Part shown: positions 10,183-20,144 of the stretch, piece by piece
How the letters are laid out: the number at the start of each line of letters is the position of its first letter
How positions within the stretch are numbered: the first letter of the stretch is position 1
Source: Fidelibacterota bacterium
Lineage (GTDB): Bacteria; Fidelibacterota; Marinisomatia; Marinisomatales; Marinisomataceae
Direction: 5' to 3'
Length of the DNA: 64,000 nt
Assembly (NCBI GenBank): GCA_019650355.1
Contig: BOWX01000002.1
Location: 1 to 64,000, forward strand
The notes under the pieces: generated by a model
Told to the model about the DNA's origin: nothing
The model's input: only the letters and a program-made list of their open reading frames with translations
Database searches by the model: none
Translations under genes and position numbers: made by a program

Positions 10183-10368
10183 CTAGCTCATCAAATTTTT
10201 ATAAACTAGATATGGTATTATGATATAAAGTGTAACATCACGAATGAGATAATACATAAAAATTGCAACACCCAATTTCCAACCATATTTTTTAAACATG
10301 ATTCTGATTGCTTCTCTAATACCAGACTCTCTAGCATTATTACGTAATTCGTTTAGGGCTTTAAACAT
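10183..10368 (-). CDS. Small hypothetical membrane protein
   Basis: 61-aa ORF with C-terminal TM segment, same strand and tight spacing as neighbours. Confidence 0.45.
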   Translation of the reverse strand: MFKALNELRNNARESGIREAIRIMFKKYGWKLGVAIFMYYLIRDVTLYIIIPYLVYKNLMS

Positions 10369-10386
10369 GTGTGAATATAATAACTT

Positions 10387-10905
10387 TTAATAAAGTTTTG
10401 TATTTGTAAAAGGAATTAATGCTAAAATAATTGCATGAGAATAATAATCAGTTCTATTAATTAAATTATCTGTAAGGATTCCAACTGCTCCATTTTTTTG
10501 CTTTGAATTCGAGCGTTTAAAAACTATATCATCAGCGTCTCCAAGCTCATATCCTTCTTTGATAAGATTTGAAATTTTTATTGGCAATGGGAATGTTGCT
10601 GTTTTTGCTTTAGATATTTTATTTTTATCTGAAATAACAATCCATGCAAAAGCTTCATAATTATTATCAAGCAAGTCTACTCCACCCTCAATAGAAACAA
10701 AATAATCAGCCTCAAGATGTTGAATGTTTTGAAGTCGATTTGTTGCCCCTTTTAAGGTTTCATCATTTGACATGGGTTGATCTGAAACCAAAGAATCAGC
10801 TGACACTCCTTCGAATTCAAAACGATCAGTAAAGACTTCTTCAAAAGCCTTTTTTGTGGCATTGATTTTTACTGGATTCCTTGATGCTATAAGTACTTTT
10901 TTCAT
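10387..10905 (-). CDS. DUF84/YjjX-like inosine/xanthosine triphosphatase
   Basis: KVLIASRNPVKINATKKAFEEVF; SIEGGVD motif. Confidence 0.82.
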   Translation of the reverse strand: MKKVLIASRNPVKINATKKAFEEVFTDRFEFEGVSADSLVSDQPMSNDETLKGATNRLQNIQHLEADYFVSIEGGVDLLDNNYEAFAWIVISDKNKISKAKTATFPLPIKISNLIKEGYELGDADDIVFKRSNSKQKNGAVGILTDNLINRTDYYSHAIILALIPFTNTKLY

Positions 10906-10916
10906 ATTTGAATTTA

Positions 10917-11379
10917 TCATAAAATATTGTCAATTAGCGCTTTTGGCATTCTTAAAGAAACAATAATCCACTTTGCTATAGGAATTGAACCTAGCATACT
11001 ATTTACTCTAACCCTACTTTTGCGCATTTTTTTTAATGATTCAGGCTCATTACTGTTATTAATATCACTCATCTCTAATACTGGAACAATTGTATGCCCT
11101 AAAACCATGGGTATTAAGTTTATAGGGTTACTTTCATTATTAGCTTCAAAAATGATAGTTCCAACTATTCCTAAAAAAGAATAGGTAGCTTGAGAAAATA
11201 AAACATCATTGCTTTGCTTTGCTAAAGACTTATTAACAATCTCTGTTTGCTTTTTAATCTCATCTGATAAAATTCCTTCAACTGCTCTATCATGATCTTC
11301 TAAGATGTTTCCCGTTGATGCTTCTTGAGCCAAGACAAAAGATGTTAAACAAGATTAGTATTATGATATAGTTCTTCAT
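10917..11379 (-). CDS. Hypothetical exported protein; signal peptide out of frame with body
   Basis: ATG at 11379 gives MKNYIIILILFN; +1 frame gives SFVLAQEASTGNILEDHD and the 138-aa ORF. Confidence 0.45.
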
Positions 11380-11402
11380 TTTAAAAGTTTAGTACGTACT
11401 CG

Positions 11403-12680
11403 CTAAATCTTCAATGTTAAAAATTCATTCCAATTTGTAGTATAGCTCGGAGAGAGTTTTTCTCTTTTAATTGACCAAGATTCATTCTCTCCTTGGACTG
11501 CATACCTGATAGTATCTGATCCAAAAGCTTGATTGATTTGATCAATAGATGCGCTAATACGTTCATCCTTATCTCTTCGGTTATGAAATAATGATTGTTG
11601 CACTTCGTTGGATTGCACCAAGTCATTTAATATTACTCCGCATTTCTTATATTCATATCCGCTTCTATAAATCGCATACAACCCTTCTAAAGCAGCGTTA
11701 ATGATACCACTGGTATCATTTAAAGCAACAGGTAGTTGAACGTTGATATAACGACGATATTGAGGCAAATCAGCGCGGAAACGATTAGTACATAAATATA
11801 CACCAATCGAGTTTACAAAACTATTTTGTGATCGTAGCTTTTCAGCAGATCTAGAAGCATGTGAAGAAATAGCATTTCTCAAGGTATTAAGATCAGAAAT
11901 CATCTTGGAGAATGATCTAGAAGTTGAAATACTCTTTTTAGTAATAAATTCACGTTCGAGCTCTATTTTTTTTCTTCCATTCAGTTCATCTACTGTATGC
12001 CTACTAATAATTGTCATATGTTTTTGAATCCACTCTGGATTAGCTTGTTTTAAGTGATATGCGTTATAAATGCCATTAATCTTCAGAAATTTTTGCTTTC
12101 TTCTTCCTATGCCCCAAATATCGTGAACTTTCACTTTTTGTAGTAAATCTTGGTCATTATTGCTATCAATCAAGCAAACATTATTCTTTCCTACACCTCT
12201 TTTGGATAGATGGTTAGCTACTTTAGCCAAAGTCTTAGTTTTTCCTATTCCAATTGATACCGGTATTCCAGTCCATTGATAGATTCTATTTCTAAGTTTT
12301 GTAGCATATTTAATAGGATCTGTATAGCGGGGATTTATATTTACAAAAGCTTCATCAATAGAATATACCTCAATATCTGCATTGTCCGAACGGATGATGT
12401 TCATGATTCTGTTAGAAATATCTCCGTACAGAGAAAAGTTTGATGAAAAAATCTGGATGTCATGAATCTCAACAAGATGTTTAATTTTAAAAACTGGAAT
12501 TCCCATTGGGATGCCTAAATCTTTTACTTCTTGAGAGCGTGCAATAACACACCCATCATTATTGGACAATACAACAACTGGTTTATTATTTAGTTTTGGG
12601 TTAAAAACCCTCTCGCAAGAAGCATAAAAATTATTACAGTCAACAATGGCTATGTAGCTATCTTGTTTTGTGGATGACAT
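11403..12680 (-). CDS. umuC: DNA polymerase V subunit UmuC (Y-family)
   Basis: IAIVDCNNFYASCERVFNPKLNNKPVVVLSNNDGCVIARS; YSIDEAF. Confidence 0.95.
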   Translation of the reverse strand: MSSTKQDSYIAIVDCNNFYASCERVFNPKLNNKPVVVLSNNDGCVIARSQEVKDLGIPMGIPVFKIKHLVEIHDIQIFSSNFSLYGDISNRIMNIIRSDNADIEVYSIDEAFVNINPRYTDPIKYATKLRNRIYQWTGIPVSIGIGKTKTLAKVANHLSKRGVGKNNVCLIDSNNDQDLLQKVKVHDIWGIGRRKQKFLKINGIYNAYHLKQANPEWIQKHMTIISRHTVDELNGRKKIELEREFITKKSISTSRSFSKMISDLNTLRNAISSHASRSAEKLRSQNSFVNSIGVYLCTNRFRADLPQYRRYINVQLPVALNDTSGIINAALEGLYAIYRSGYEYKKCGVILNDLVQSNEVQQSLFHNRRDKDERISASIDQINQAFGSDTIRYAVQGENESWSIKREKLSPSYTTNWNEFLTLKI

Positions 12681-13113
12681 AGGTTACAACTCCCCATACA
12701 GAAAAGTCCATCTCTTCGGTAATCTGAATTTTTTTATATTTTTTATTTGCTGCAACCATAAATAGTTTTGTTTTTGTTTTTTGAATTTTTTTTACAGTGA
12801 ATTCACCATTCAATACACCAATGACAATATCATTATTCTTTGGAGTTTTTGATCGATCAACAACTAATAAATCTCCATCATCAATTCCTTCATCTTGCAT
12901 AGAATTACCAGATACTCTGATATAAAATGTTGCAGCACTATTTTCTACTAGATACTCATTTAAATCAATTGGTAAATCTAAGTAATCATCTGCTGGAGAA
13001 GGGAATCCTGCGGAAACCATAGTGTCTATGAAAGGAACTTCTTTCTTTGATTCTTCAGAAACGGTGAAAAATTCTAGATTATCTATTGTTTTGATTTTTT
13101 TAATGGAATTCAT
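12658..13113 (-). CDS. umuD: UmuD-like S24 self-cleaving peptidase
   Basis: AG cleavage site VSAGFPSPADDY; Ser motif VSGNSMQDEGI; Lys in EFTVKKI; overlaps umuC. Confidence 0.93.
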   Translation of the reverse strand: MNSIKKIKTIDNLEFFTVSEESKKEVPFIDTMVSAGFPSPADDYLDLPIDLNEYLVENSAATFYIRVSGNSMQDEGIDDGDLLVVDRSKTPKNNDIVIGVLNGEFTVKKIQKTKTKLFMVAANKKYKKIQITEEMDFSVWGVVTYVIHKTR

Positions 13114-13122
13114 TATAAAATA

Positions 13123-13934
<812 letters not shown>

Positions 13935-13961
13935 TTTTAAACTTAAGGGAATTTTTTAATT

Positions 13962-14865
13962 TCAATGCAAGCCACTCGGACCTTCAAAATATTTATCGGG
14001 GAACTCACTTTTGCTAATTTCAAGCCGGTTCTGTTCTTCCATTTTAAAACTTTTTCAACATATGATTCTTCCTGATGCCCCCAATTCCTAGCTCTGTTCT
14101 CAAAATATTTTGCTGAGGCTTCTTCAATTTGATTTTCTTGATCTTCCTATAGCTTCATCTTGGTGTTCTCTCAAGTGGATTATCGCTTCTTTTGGTTATT
14201 TGTTAGCCCCCTAAAGGCCTTTTTTGGCTTGTTTTAGAAAACTTTCAATATTCCAAACATTTTTTTTTCTTATTCTTTAAATATCAAATTTTCATTTCAT
14301 AGCAATAATTGGTATAAGAATATGAATTCTTATGAATCAGACATTTTAAATAAATTCAAATAATTCAGCTTCTTCAGCTTTGAACATTCCCAGTTTATAA
14401 AACCAATGGATCATATTTATTAGAAACTATTGTATTCCAAATTCTAACTTTTCTTGGATAAGCAATTTTAATTTTCCTTTTCCTCCATCTTTTATCATTT
14501 TTTGTATAAATTTTTTCTTCATCTTTTCATTATATGATGCGTATGACATAATCTAATTTTTTTTTAGAATCAATTTTTTAAAACTTTTTTTTGCATAGCA
14601 CTAAATCTTTCCCTTTTAAATTTCGCAATGCCAACATATCAAACTTTTTTTTGTTTTATAACTCAAAAAAAACTTTCTGTAGGACATAATGCTAAGTCTG
14701 CTTTACCCAATTCAACTTTTTTTGGGTGTAATGCATAAATTTTATCTCTTGGGTCGATAATATTCAATTTTAAAACAAACTTATTAAAAAATCCAGTTTT
14801 TGGGAAAAAAAACCCAAATGTTTTTTTTGGGTTCCCCCAAAGCTAATTTTAAATTTTTATAAATT
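13962..14865 (-). pseudogene. NMT1/THI5-like ABC transporter substrate-binding protein, frame-disrupted throughout; damage may be sequence error
   Basis: Fragments in alternating frames: LKLNIIDPRDKIYALHPKKVELGKADLALCPTESF, KKFDMLALRNL, YASYNEK...KMIKDGGKGKIKIAYPRKVRIWNTIVSNKYD, EEASAKYFENRARNWGHQEE, LEISKSEFPDKYFE. Confidence 0.55.
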
Positions 14866-14878
14866 ATTTTCTAGGTTT

Positions 14879-14961
14879 TGGGGGGACAGGGTTGAACCTG
14901 CGTGAACTTTCGTTCTACACGCTTTCCAAGCGTGCGCCATAAGCCACTCGGCCACCTCTCC
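14879..14961 (-). tRNA. tRNA-Ser (anticodon GGA), 3' half damaged
   Basis: GGAGAGGTGGCCGAGTGG 5' half and TTGGAAA loop fit; 3' acceptor reads CCCCCC instead of CCTCTCC and the T-loop is one base short. Confidence 0.8.
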
Positions 14962-14966
14962 AAAAA

Positions 14967-15554
14967 TTATTTATCGGAGGAATCTTCAGCTTTTTCAGCT
15001 GATTTATCTTCAGATGCCGGTTCAGCTTCTTCTGTAGGTTCTTCAACAGGAGCTTCTTCTTTTGATTCTTCTGCTGATGCTTCCTCTACAGGAGCTTCTT
15101 CTTTTGGCTGTTCTTCAGCTGGAGCTTCTTCTGTAGGTTCTTCAACAGGAGCTTCTTCTTTTGATTCTTCTGCTGATGCTTCCTCTACAGGAGCTTCTTC
15201 TTTTGGCTGTTCTTCAGCTGGAGCTTCTTCTTTTGATTCTTCTTAGGCTTCTTCAACAGGAGCTTCTTCTTTTGATTCTTCTGCTGATGCTTCCTCTACA
15301 GGAGCTTCTTCTTTTGGCTGTTCTTCCCCAGAAGCCTCTTCAATTATTTCTCCAAACGATAGAACCTGTTTGGATTCTTCTTCCATTCTCTTCAAAGCTT
15401 GATCAAGATTTTCATTCTCTTCGAGTCTTACCATGTTATCTAAGAACTTAATATGACCGGTATCTTCTGAAACAACAGACTTAATATGTTTAACATATTT
15501 AAAATTGCTGCCTTGTTTACTGAGCTTTGACGTAAATGTTTGTTTTTTTGCCAT
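14967..15554 (-). CDS. Basic N-terminal domain with long Glu/Ala/Pro repeat tail; internal in-frame TAA at 15243-15245
   Basis: MAKKQTFTSKLSKQGSNFKYVKHIKSVVSEDTGHIKFLDNMVRL then EEAPVEEASAEESKEEAPVEEPTEEAPAEEQPK repeats; same frame either side of the stop (276 nt apart), ending EDSSDK*. Confidence 0.6.
15031..15330. repeat. Tandem repeat, 99-bp unit (33 aa), about three copies
   Basis: 'cttcaacaggagcttcttcttttgattcttctgctgatgcttcctctacaggagcttcttcttttggctgttcttc' occurs at 15041, 15140 and 15251 (spacings 99 and 111). Confidence 0.93.
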
Positions 15555-15609
15555 AACTGATGGTGAAGTTAATGTAGGATTTTAAAAACTCAAATATTTA
15601 ATTAATTAT

Positions 15610-16617
15610 TTATTCTTGTTCTTTTGATTCGGCTAAATCTCTCATATCAACTACTGAATCATGCTCATCTACAATTTCCTGTCCTAAAATAGTTTCAATT
15701 GCATCTTCTAATGTGATTAAGCCGGTTAGGATATCGTTATCATCTTTAACAAGAGCCATATGATCACGATTTTTTATAAACAATTCTAAAACTTTATCAA
15801 TTCTATCATTTTCATTTACAAAGGGAACTTCTTGCGAAATCTCATGCATTCTTGTACTAAATTGGTCTTCTGCTTTACGATTAATGATTTCATATCGATT
15901 AACCATACCCTTTATAACGTCCAAATTACCCTCAAAAATAGGAATTCTAGTGAAATCCAATGTTTCGTGCTCCTCTAACACTTGACCAACCGTAAAATCG
16001 CTTTTTAACGCAAATATTACTGATCGAGGAGTCATAATATCTTTTACCTTCACATCTTTGAGTTTTAAAGTGTTTTCAATAATATCAGTTTCTTGTTCTT
16101 CTAAAACACCTTCATCTTCACCCATTTCTGCCATTGCAATAACTTCTTCTCGAGTCACAGTTGCTTCATCTTCTCCAAAGTTTGAAATATATTCTGCAAG
16201 AAGTACCAATGGATAAGTAAAGAAAATTAACACTTCAATAATTAAAGTTGTGTTTCCAATCAAACTTCTCCAGTAAACACTTCCTATAGTTTTTGGTATA
16301 ATTTCAGAAAATACTAGTATCAATAAAGTCAAAATTCCTGAGGCAATTGCAACAGAGCTCTCTCCATAAAGTTCTAAGGTTTGAGCTCCAACTCCAGCAG
16401 CACCTAATGTATGAGCAAAAGTGTTGAGTGTTAAGATTGCTGCAAGAGGACGATTAATATTTTCCTTAAAACGCTCTAATCGTTCTCCTTGTGAAGAGTT
16501 TTTTTTGGCTAGAATAGATGAATATGATGCAGGCGTAGAAAGCAAAACTGCCTCTAAAAGTGAGCATAAAAATGATAAAAATAATGCTAAGAAGAAATAT
16601 GCTAAAAGTAGTGTCAT
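15610..16617 (-). CDS. CNNM (DUF21) + CBS-pair transporter/hemolysin-like protein
   Basis: SEIIPKTIG; VKVKDIMTPRSVIFALK; CBS pair. Confidence 0.9.
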   Translation of the reverse strand: MTLLLAYFFLALFLSFLCSLLEAVLLSTPASYSSILAKKNSSQGERLERFKENINRPLAAILTLNTFAHTLGAAGVGAQTLELYGESSVAIASGILTLLILVFSEIIPKTIGSVYWRSLIGNTTLIIEVLIFFTYPLVLLAEYISNFGEDEATVTREEVIAMAEMGEDEGVLEEQETDIIENTLKLKDVKVKDIMTPRSVIFALKSDFTVGQVLEEHETLDFTRIPIFEGNLDVIKGMVNRYEIINRKAEDQFSTRMHEISQEVPFVNENDRIDKVLELFIKNRDHMALVKDDNDILTGLITLEDAIETILGQEIVDEHDSVVDMRDLAESKEQE

Positions 16618-17315
16618 TTATCGAAGATCCGCCTTGCTATAAGATCAAGAACATAAAAATGAATTATTGCAAAAATTTCAAAACCAATTATGTGGTATGG
16701 GTCTTGTAAAACTAGTGGATTGTTGGCAATTGGTGCTTTAGCTAAATACATATAATTTGCACCATTACCAATTATAGAATTAGCTTGAGAAACTAACACT
16801 ACGATAAGCTGTAGATAAATAAAGCTAGTCCACCATGCATTATGTCTTAATCTAAATTCGTAATATTTCATTAACCACACTGGGATAATAATCAACATAG
16901 AATGGCCAACATAATAATCAAAAATTTTCCAACTGGAAACACCTCCAGTAAATTCTGGGGTTAAAACTGAATGAATAAAACCCACTAATCCAAAAAAATA
17001 CAAAAACTCAAAAAGAATTTGCTTGCGATAAAAGACAACTATCCCTGCTAAAATGCCAGATAAACCACATAAATGAAGTGGTAAATTTGATGCCATAATG
17101 TAGTTATCTGAAAAAATGTAGCCAATTTGAGTAAGTGCTTTGTTACCAAGTTGATAAATACCCATTCCATACAAAACCATATCTCTTTGTTTTGAAGATA
17201 TTTTACTACCTAAGAAAATCATTAATGGTACAAAAATCAGAACAAATATAAGACCTGTCCACCAAAACTGTCCTCCAATGACAGGAGACCAATGCTCAAT
17301 TGCAGTTTTATCCAT
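16614..17315 (-). CDS. TIGR02206/YwaF-like integral membrane protein
   Basis: NLPLHLCGLSGILAG; HSVLTPEF; multiple TMs; ATGA overlap with next gene. Confidence 0.78.
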   Translation of the reverse strand: MDKTAIEHWSPVIGGQFWWTGLIFVLIFVPLMIFLGSKISSKQRDMVLYGMGIYQLGNKALTQIGYIFSDNYIMASNLPLHLCGLSGILAGIVVFYRKQILFEFLYFFGLVGFIHSVLTPEFTGGVSSWKIFDYYVGHSMLIIIPVWLMKYYEFRLRHNAWWTSFIYLQLIVVLVSQANSIIGNGANYMYLAKAPIANNPLVLQDPYHIIGFEIFAIIHFYVLDLIARRIFDK

Positions 17316-17329
17316 TAAAAATATTTTCC

Positions 17330-17740
17330 TTACTTTGCAAAAATCTGATTATCGTCATTAAATGCTTTAAATTCAAGTGCATTTCCAGAAGGATCTAAAA
17401 AAAACATTGTAGCCTGTTCACCAGCTTCACCCTTAAAACGAATTTTAGGCTCAATAATAAACTTAATTTTTTGTTCTAATAAATGATTTTTTAATTCTTT
17501 CCATTGGCTCATAGTTAATACTACTCCAAAATGAGATGCAGGTACATCATCTCCATCTACGTTATTTGAAGCGGGATGATCGTTTTTATCAACTAAATGA
17601 GCTACTACTTGATGACCAAACATATTAAAGTCAATCCATGCATCAGAAGATCTTCCGATTTCACATTTTAATATATCTACATAGAAAGATTTTGTTGATT
17701 TTAAATCAATAACCGGAAAGGCTAAATGGAAAGGTCTCAT
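17330..17740 (-). CDS. VOC/glyoxalase family protein
   Basis: MRPFHLAFPVIDLKSTKSFYVDILKCE...FLDPSGNALEFKAF. Confidence 0.88.
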   Translation of the reverse strand: MRPFHLAFPVIDLKSTKSFYVDILKCEIGRSSDAWIDFNMFGHQVVAHLVDKNDHPASNNVDGDDVPASHFGVVLTMSQWKELKNHLLEQKIKFIIEPKIRFKGEAGEQATMFFLDPSGNALEFKAFNDDNQIFAK

Positions 17741-17843
17741 TATAACAATATTAGTAAATTGCTCATATCAATCCAAGAATTATATCATTATAATTCTGAT
17801 TAAATATATATATAAAGTAATACTTTAACATATTTTACTTAAA

Positions 17844-18596
17844 CTAAACATTATCAGCAAATAAAATTATCTCTTCAACAAATTTATCATTGTACTTAGG
17901 AGCTGTGATAATATCATTATGTCCACTTCCATCATAAATAGTATATGATGCATTTAGTTTTTTAATTAAATACATAAATGCCCTTTTTGGGGTGGTTTTA
18001 TCCTTGCTACCAAACACCGAAAGTACATTATCGGGACCGCTAAAATGAATACGTTCTAAATGTGAATTCCATATACTTTTTGAATTAAAATGCTCCATAA
18101 GAAATTCACGACTTTCACGTACTTTATGTTTTGACAATTCAATTTTTATAGCTTCAGGCGTATCATCAGTAAAATAAAGAGATCTTGTTAACCATTTAGG
18201 TAACTTTCCACTAAAAAGCATTCTCATACCAATTTTCTTGATTAATTTTGATAAACGATTGATTTGCATCTGCTGCATAGCTTTCATAGCTACCCTTTTT
18301 GGTGCAAGACCTGTGTTAACAAAAATCAACTTGTGAATTATATCTCCAAGCTGTTGAGCGACATAAATTGCAAATAATCCTCCTAAGCTATGTCCGACAA
18401 TTACAAAGTTTCTGTCAGGATACTTTTTCATGATTTCTTTGACAGACCGTATTGAAGATTCAAATGCATTATCTAATGAAGAAAAGTCTAAATCTATTAG
18501 TGAATACTCTATAGATCTTTCTTCAAGCTTTGGTACTATTATGTGCCAGAAATGAGAGCGAATGCCTACTCCATGAAAAAAAATAAAGTGATTCAT
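17844..18596 (-). CDS. Alpha/beta hydrolase
   Basis: FFHGVG; FVIVGHSLGGLFA nucleophile elbow; DGSGHND. Confidence 0.88.
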   Translation of the reverse strand: MNHFIFFHGVGIRSHFWHIIVPKLEERSIEYSLIDLDFSSLDNAFESSIRSVKEIMKKYPDRNFVIVGHSLGGLFAIYVAQQLGDIIHKLIFVNTGLAPKRVAMKAMQQMQINRLSKLIKKIGMRMLFSGKLPKWLTRSLYFTDDTPEAIKIELSKHKVRESREFLMEHFNSKSIWNSHLERIHFSGPDNVLSVFGSKDKTTPKRAFMYLIKKLNASYTIYDGSGHNDIITAPKYNDKFVEEIILFADNV

Positions 18597-18604
18597 AAGA
18601 TTTG

Positions 18605-18690
18605 TGCCCGGGGCCGGACTCGAACCGGCACGGAGTATTATCTCCGAGGGATTTTAAGTCCCTTGTGTCTACCAATTTCACCACCCGGGC
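18605..18690 (-). tRNA. tRNA-Leu (anticodon TAA)
   Basis: Acceptor GCCCGGG/CCCGGGC, long variable arm, loop CTTAAAA. Confidence 0.93.
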
Positions 18691-18699
18691 AACACATTG

Positions 18700-18773
18700 A
18701 GGCGTCGGTCGGATTCGAACCGACGAATAACGGTTTTGCAAACCGGTCCCTTAAACCACTTGGGTACGACGCC
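18700..18773 (-). tRNA. tRNA-Cys (anticodon GCA)
   Basis: Acceptor GGCGTCG/CGACGCC, discriminator U, loop TTGCAAA. Confidence 0.92.
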
Positions 18774-18803
18774 AATTTTAAAATAGCGTCGAAATATAGA
18801 GAT

Positions 18804-20144
18804 TTAGAGAGTTAATTCAAAATCATTAACCAGTATACCTGGACAAGTGGTTTCTCCAGGATTTCTACCATCATAGGTTTCTATTACTGGTCGTGCTAAA
18901 ATCTCTTTTCCAACGCCTTCTAAATTACTTCCAAAAAAATTATAAAACGAATCATCAAATCTCATTGTTTTAATTGGGGCAACCATTTTACCATCTTCAA
19001 CCCAATAACACGCATATCTTGTCAAACCAGTAATTCTTCCTCCAAGCGAATCACTCCAATTAAGATAATGAATGTTTGATATAAAAATACCTGTTCCTAA
19101 TTTTTGTAAACGTTCATCTTTATCAATGTCTCCTGAATCCATAAAAGGTGATCTCATATACTCTCCCATACCCCATGAATTAGCTTCTTCTGCAAAGTTT
19201 GATGATATTCCGTACTCTAAAGCAGTTTTAGAGTTAATTAAGGTATTATTAAGCTCACCTTTATTAATAATATTTACATCCTTTGAAACTTCTCCCCTAG
19301 AGTTAAAAGGAGCTGTAGCTTTTGATGAAAAGGATTCATTTAAAGAAAATAAAGGTGATAATTTTTGTTCAGAATTTCTCATTTTTAATAAACAGCTTGA
19401 TCCATTTCTAAATGAGGATTCGCTTACTCCGTTCCAATTAAACATATCAACAAAATCTGCTACAGCATTTGGTTCAAACCATACTCTGTATTTTCCTGGT
19501 TTAAGCTCCATTTTTGGTTTATTCATTAACTTCAGCTTACTAGATGCTTCCTCGAATGCTGTATCAAACTTATTTTTATCCCAAGAACTTCCTGGAAAAA
19601 GAACTTTTACCATATTTTCTTTTTCATCTATTAAAGAAAAGTCAAAAATAAATGAATCTTTTTCAAACCAATGATTTGTGCCCTCTGAAGTAGAACATGC
19701 TCTAAAAATCTTACCTGAAGTCCAAACTCCAGTCAAATAATCTTTAGTAATAACATCCATTAAAGCTTCCAATATTTCATTTCTGTCTGGTAATTGTCCA
19801 GACTTGATCATTTCAACGGATTCAAAGCTATCAGGAAAGCTTGTATATTCATTTTCTGGAATAAGAGATAAAGGATCTCTAAGTGCATGAATTTCATTTC
19901 TTAAATTATTTACAGAACTTTCAATATCTGAAGATACTGTAGTTGCAGCTTGAAGTGATTTTTTACCCAAAAAAAGTGAAATAGTTACCGCATAATCTTC
20001 AATAATTCCACTTTGACGCAACTTTGAATCATTAAAACGAAAATACTGTGAGTTCTCTCCCTCTAAATAAATAGTTAATTGTTCATTATTTTTTAAAGAA
20101 CTAAACACTTGTGAGCAAATTTCTTGAAAAATTTCTTTTTTCAT
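18804..20144 (-). CDS. TldE/PmbA-family metalloprotease subunit
   Basis: YFRFNDSKLRQSGIIEDYAVTISLF; paired with tldD; GLTRYACYWVEDGKMVAPIKTMRF. Confidence 0.85.
   Translation of the reverse strand: MKKEIFQEICSQVFSSLKNNEQLTIYLEGENSQYFRFNDSKLRQSGIIEDYAVTISLFLGKKSLQAATTVSSDIESSVNNLRNEIHALRDPLSLIPENEYTSFPDSFESVEMIKSGQLPDRNEILEALMDVITKDYLTGVWTSGKIFRACSTSEGTNHWFEKDSFIFDFSLIDEKENMVKVLFPGSSWDKNKFDTAFEEASSKLKLMNKPKMELKPGKYRVWFEPNAVADFVDMFNWNGVSESSFRNGSSCLLKMRNSEQKLSPLFSLNESFSSKATAPFNSRGEVSKDVNIINKGELNNTLINSKTALEYGISSNFAEEANSWGMGEYMRSPFMDSGDIDKDERLQKLGTGIFISNIHYLNWSDSLGGRITGLTRYACYWVEDGKMVAPIKTMRFDDSFYNFFGSNLEGVGKEILARPVIETYDGRNPGETTCPGILVNDFELTL

Noticed and set aside
14804-14833. AACCCAAA...TTTGGGTT hairpin with T-run on the minus strand, looks like a terminator after tRNA-Ser(GGA)
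   Set aside because: Lies where the N-terminal codons of the damaged THI5-like gene should be; homopolymer drift there probably created it
14902-15246. Track ORF (+) with Ser/Ala/Gly repeats (SSTGASSFDSSADAS)
   Set aside because: Antisense reading of the Glu/Ala/Pro repeat gene and of tRNA-Ser; low-complexity mirror, not an independent gene
15029-15348. Possible CRISPR-like array
   Set aside because: Direct tandem repeat with no unique spacers, coding for an in-frame 33-aa unit
18523-18815. Track ORFs over the tRNA-Leu/tRNA-Cys region (RNRYSSVRIRPTPQC, ARGRTRTGTEYYLRG)
   Set aside because: Translations of tRNA genes or their complement
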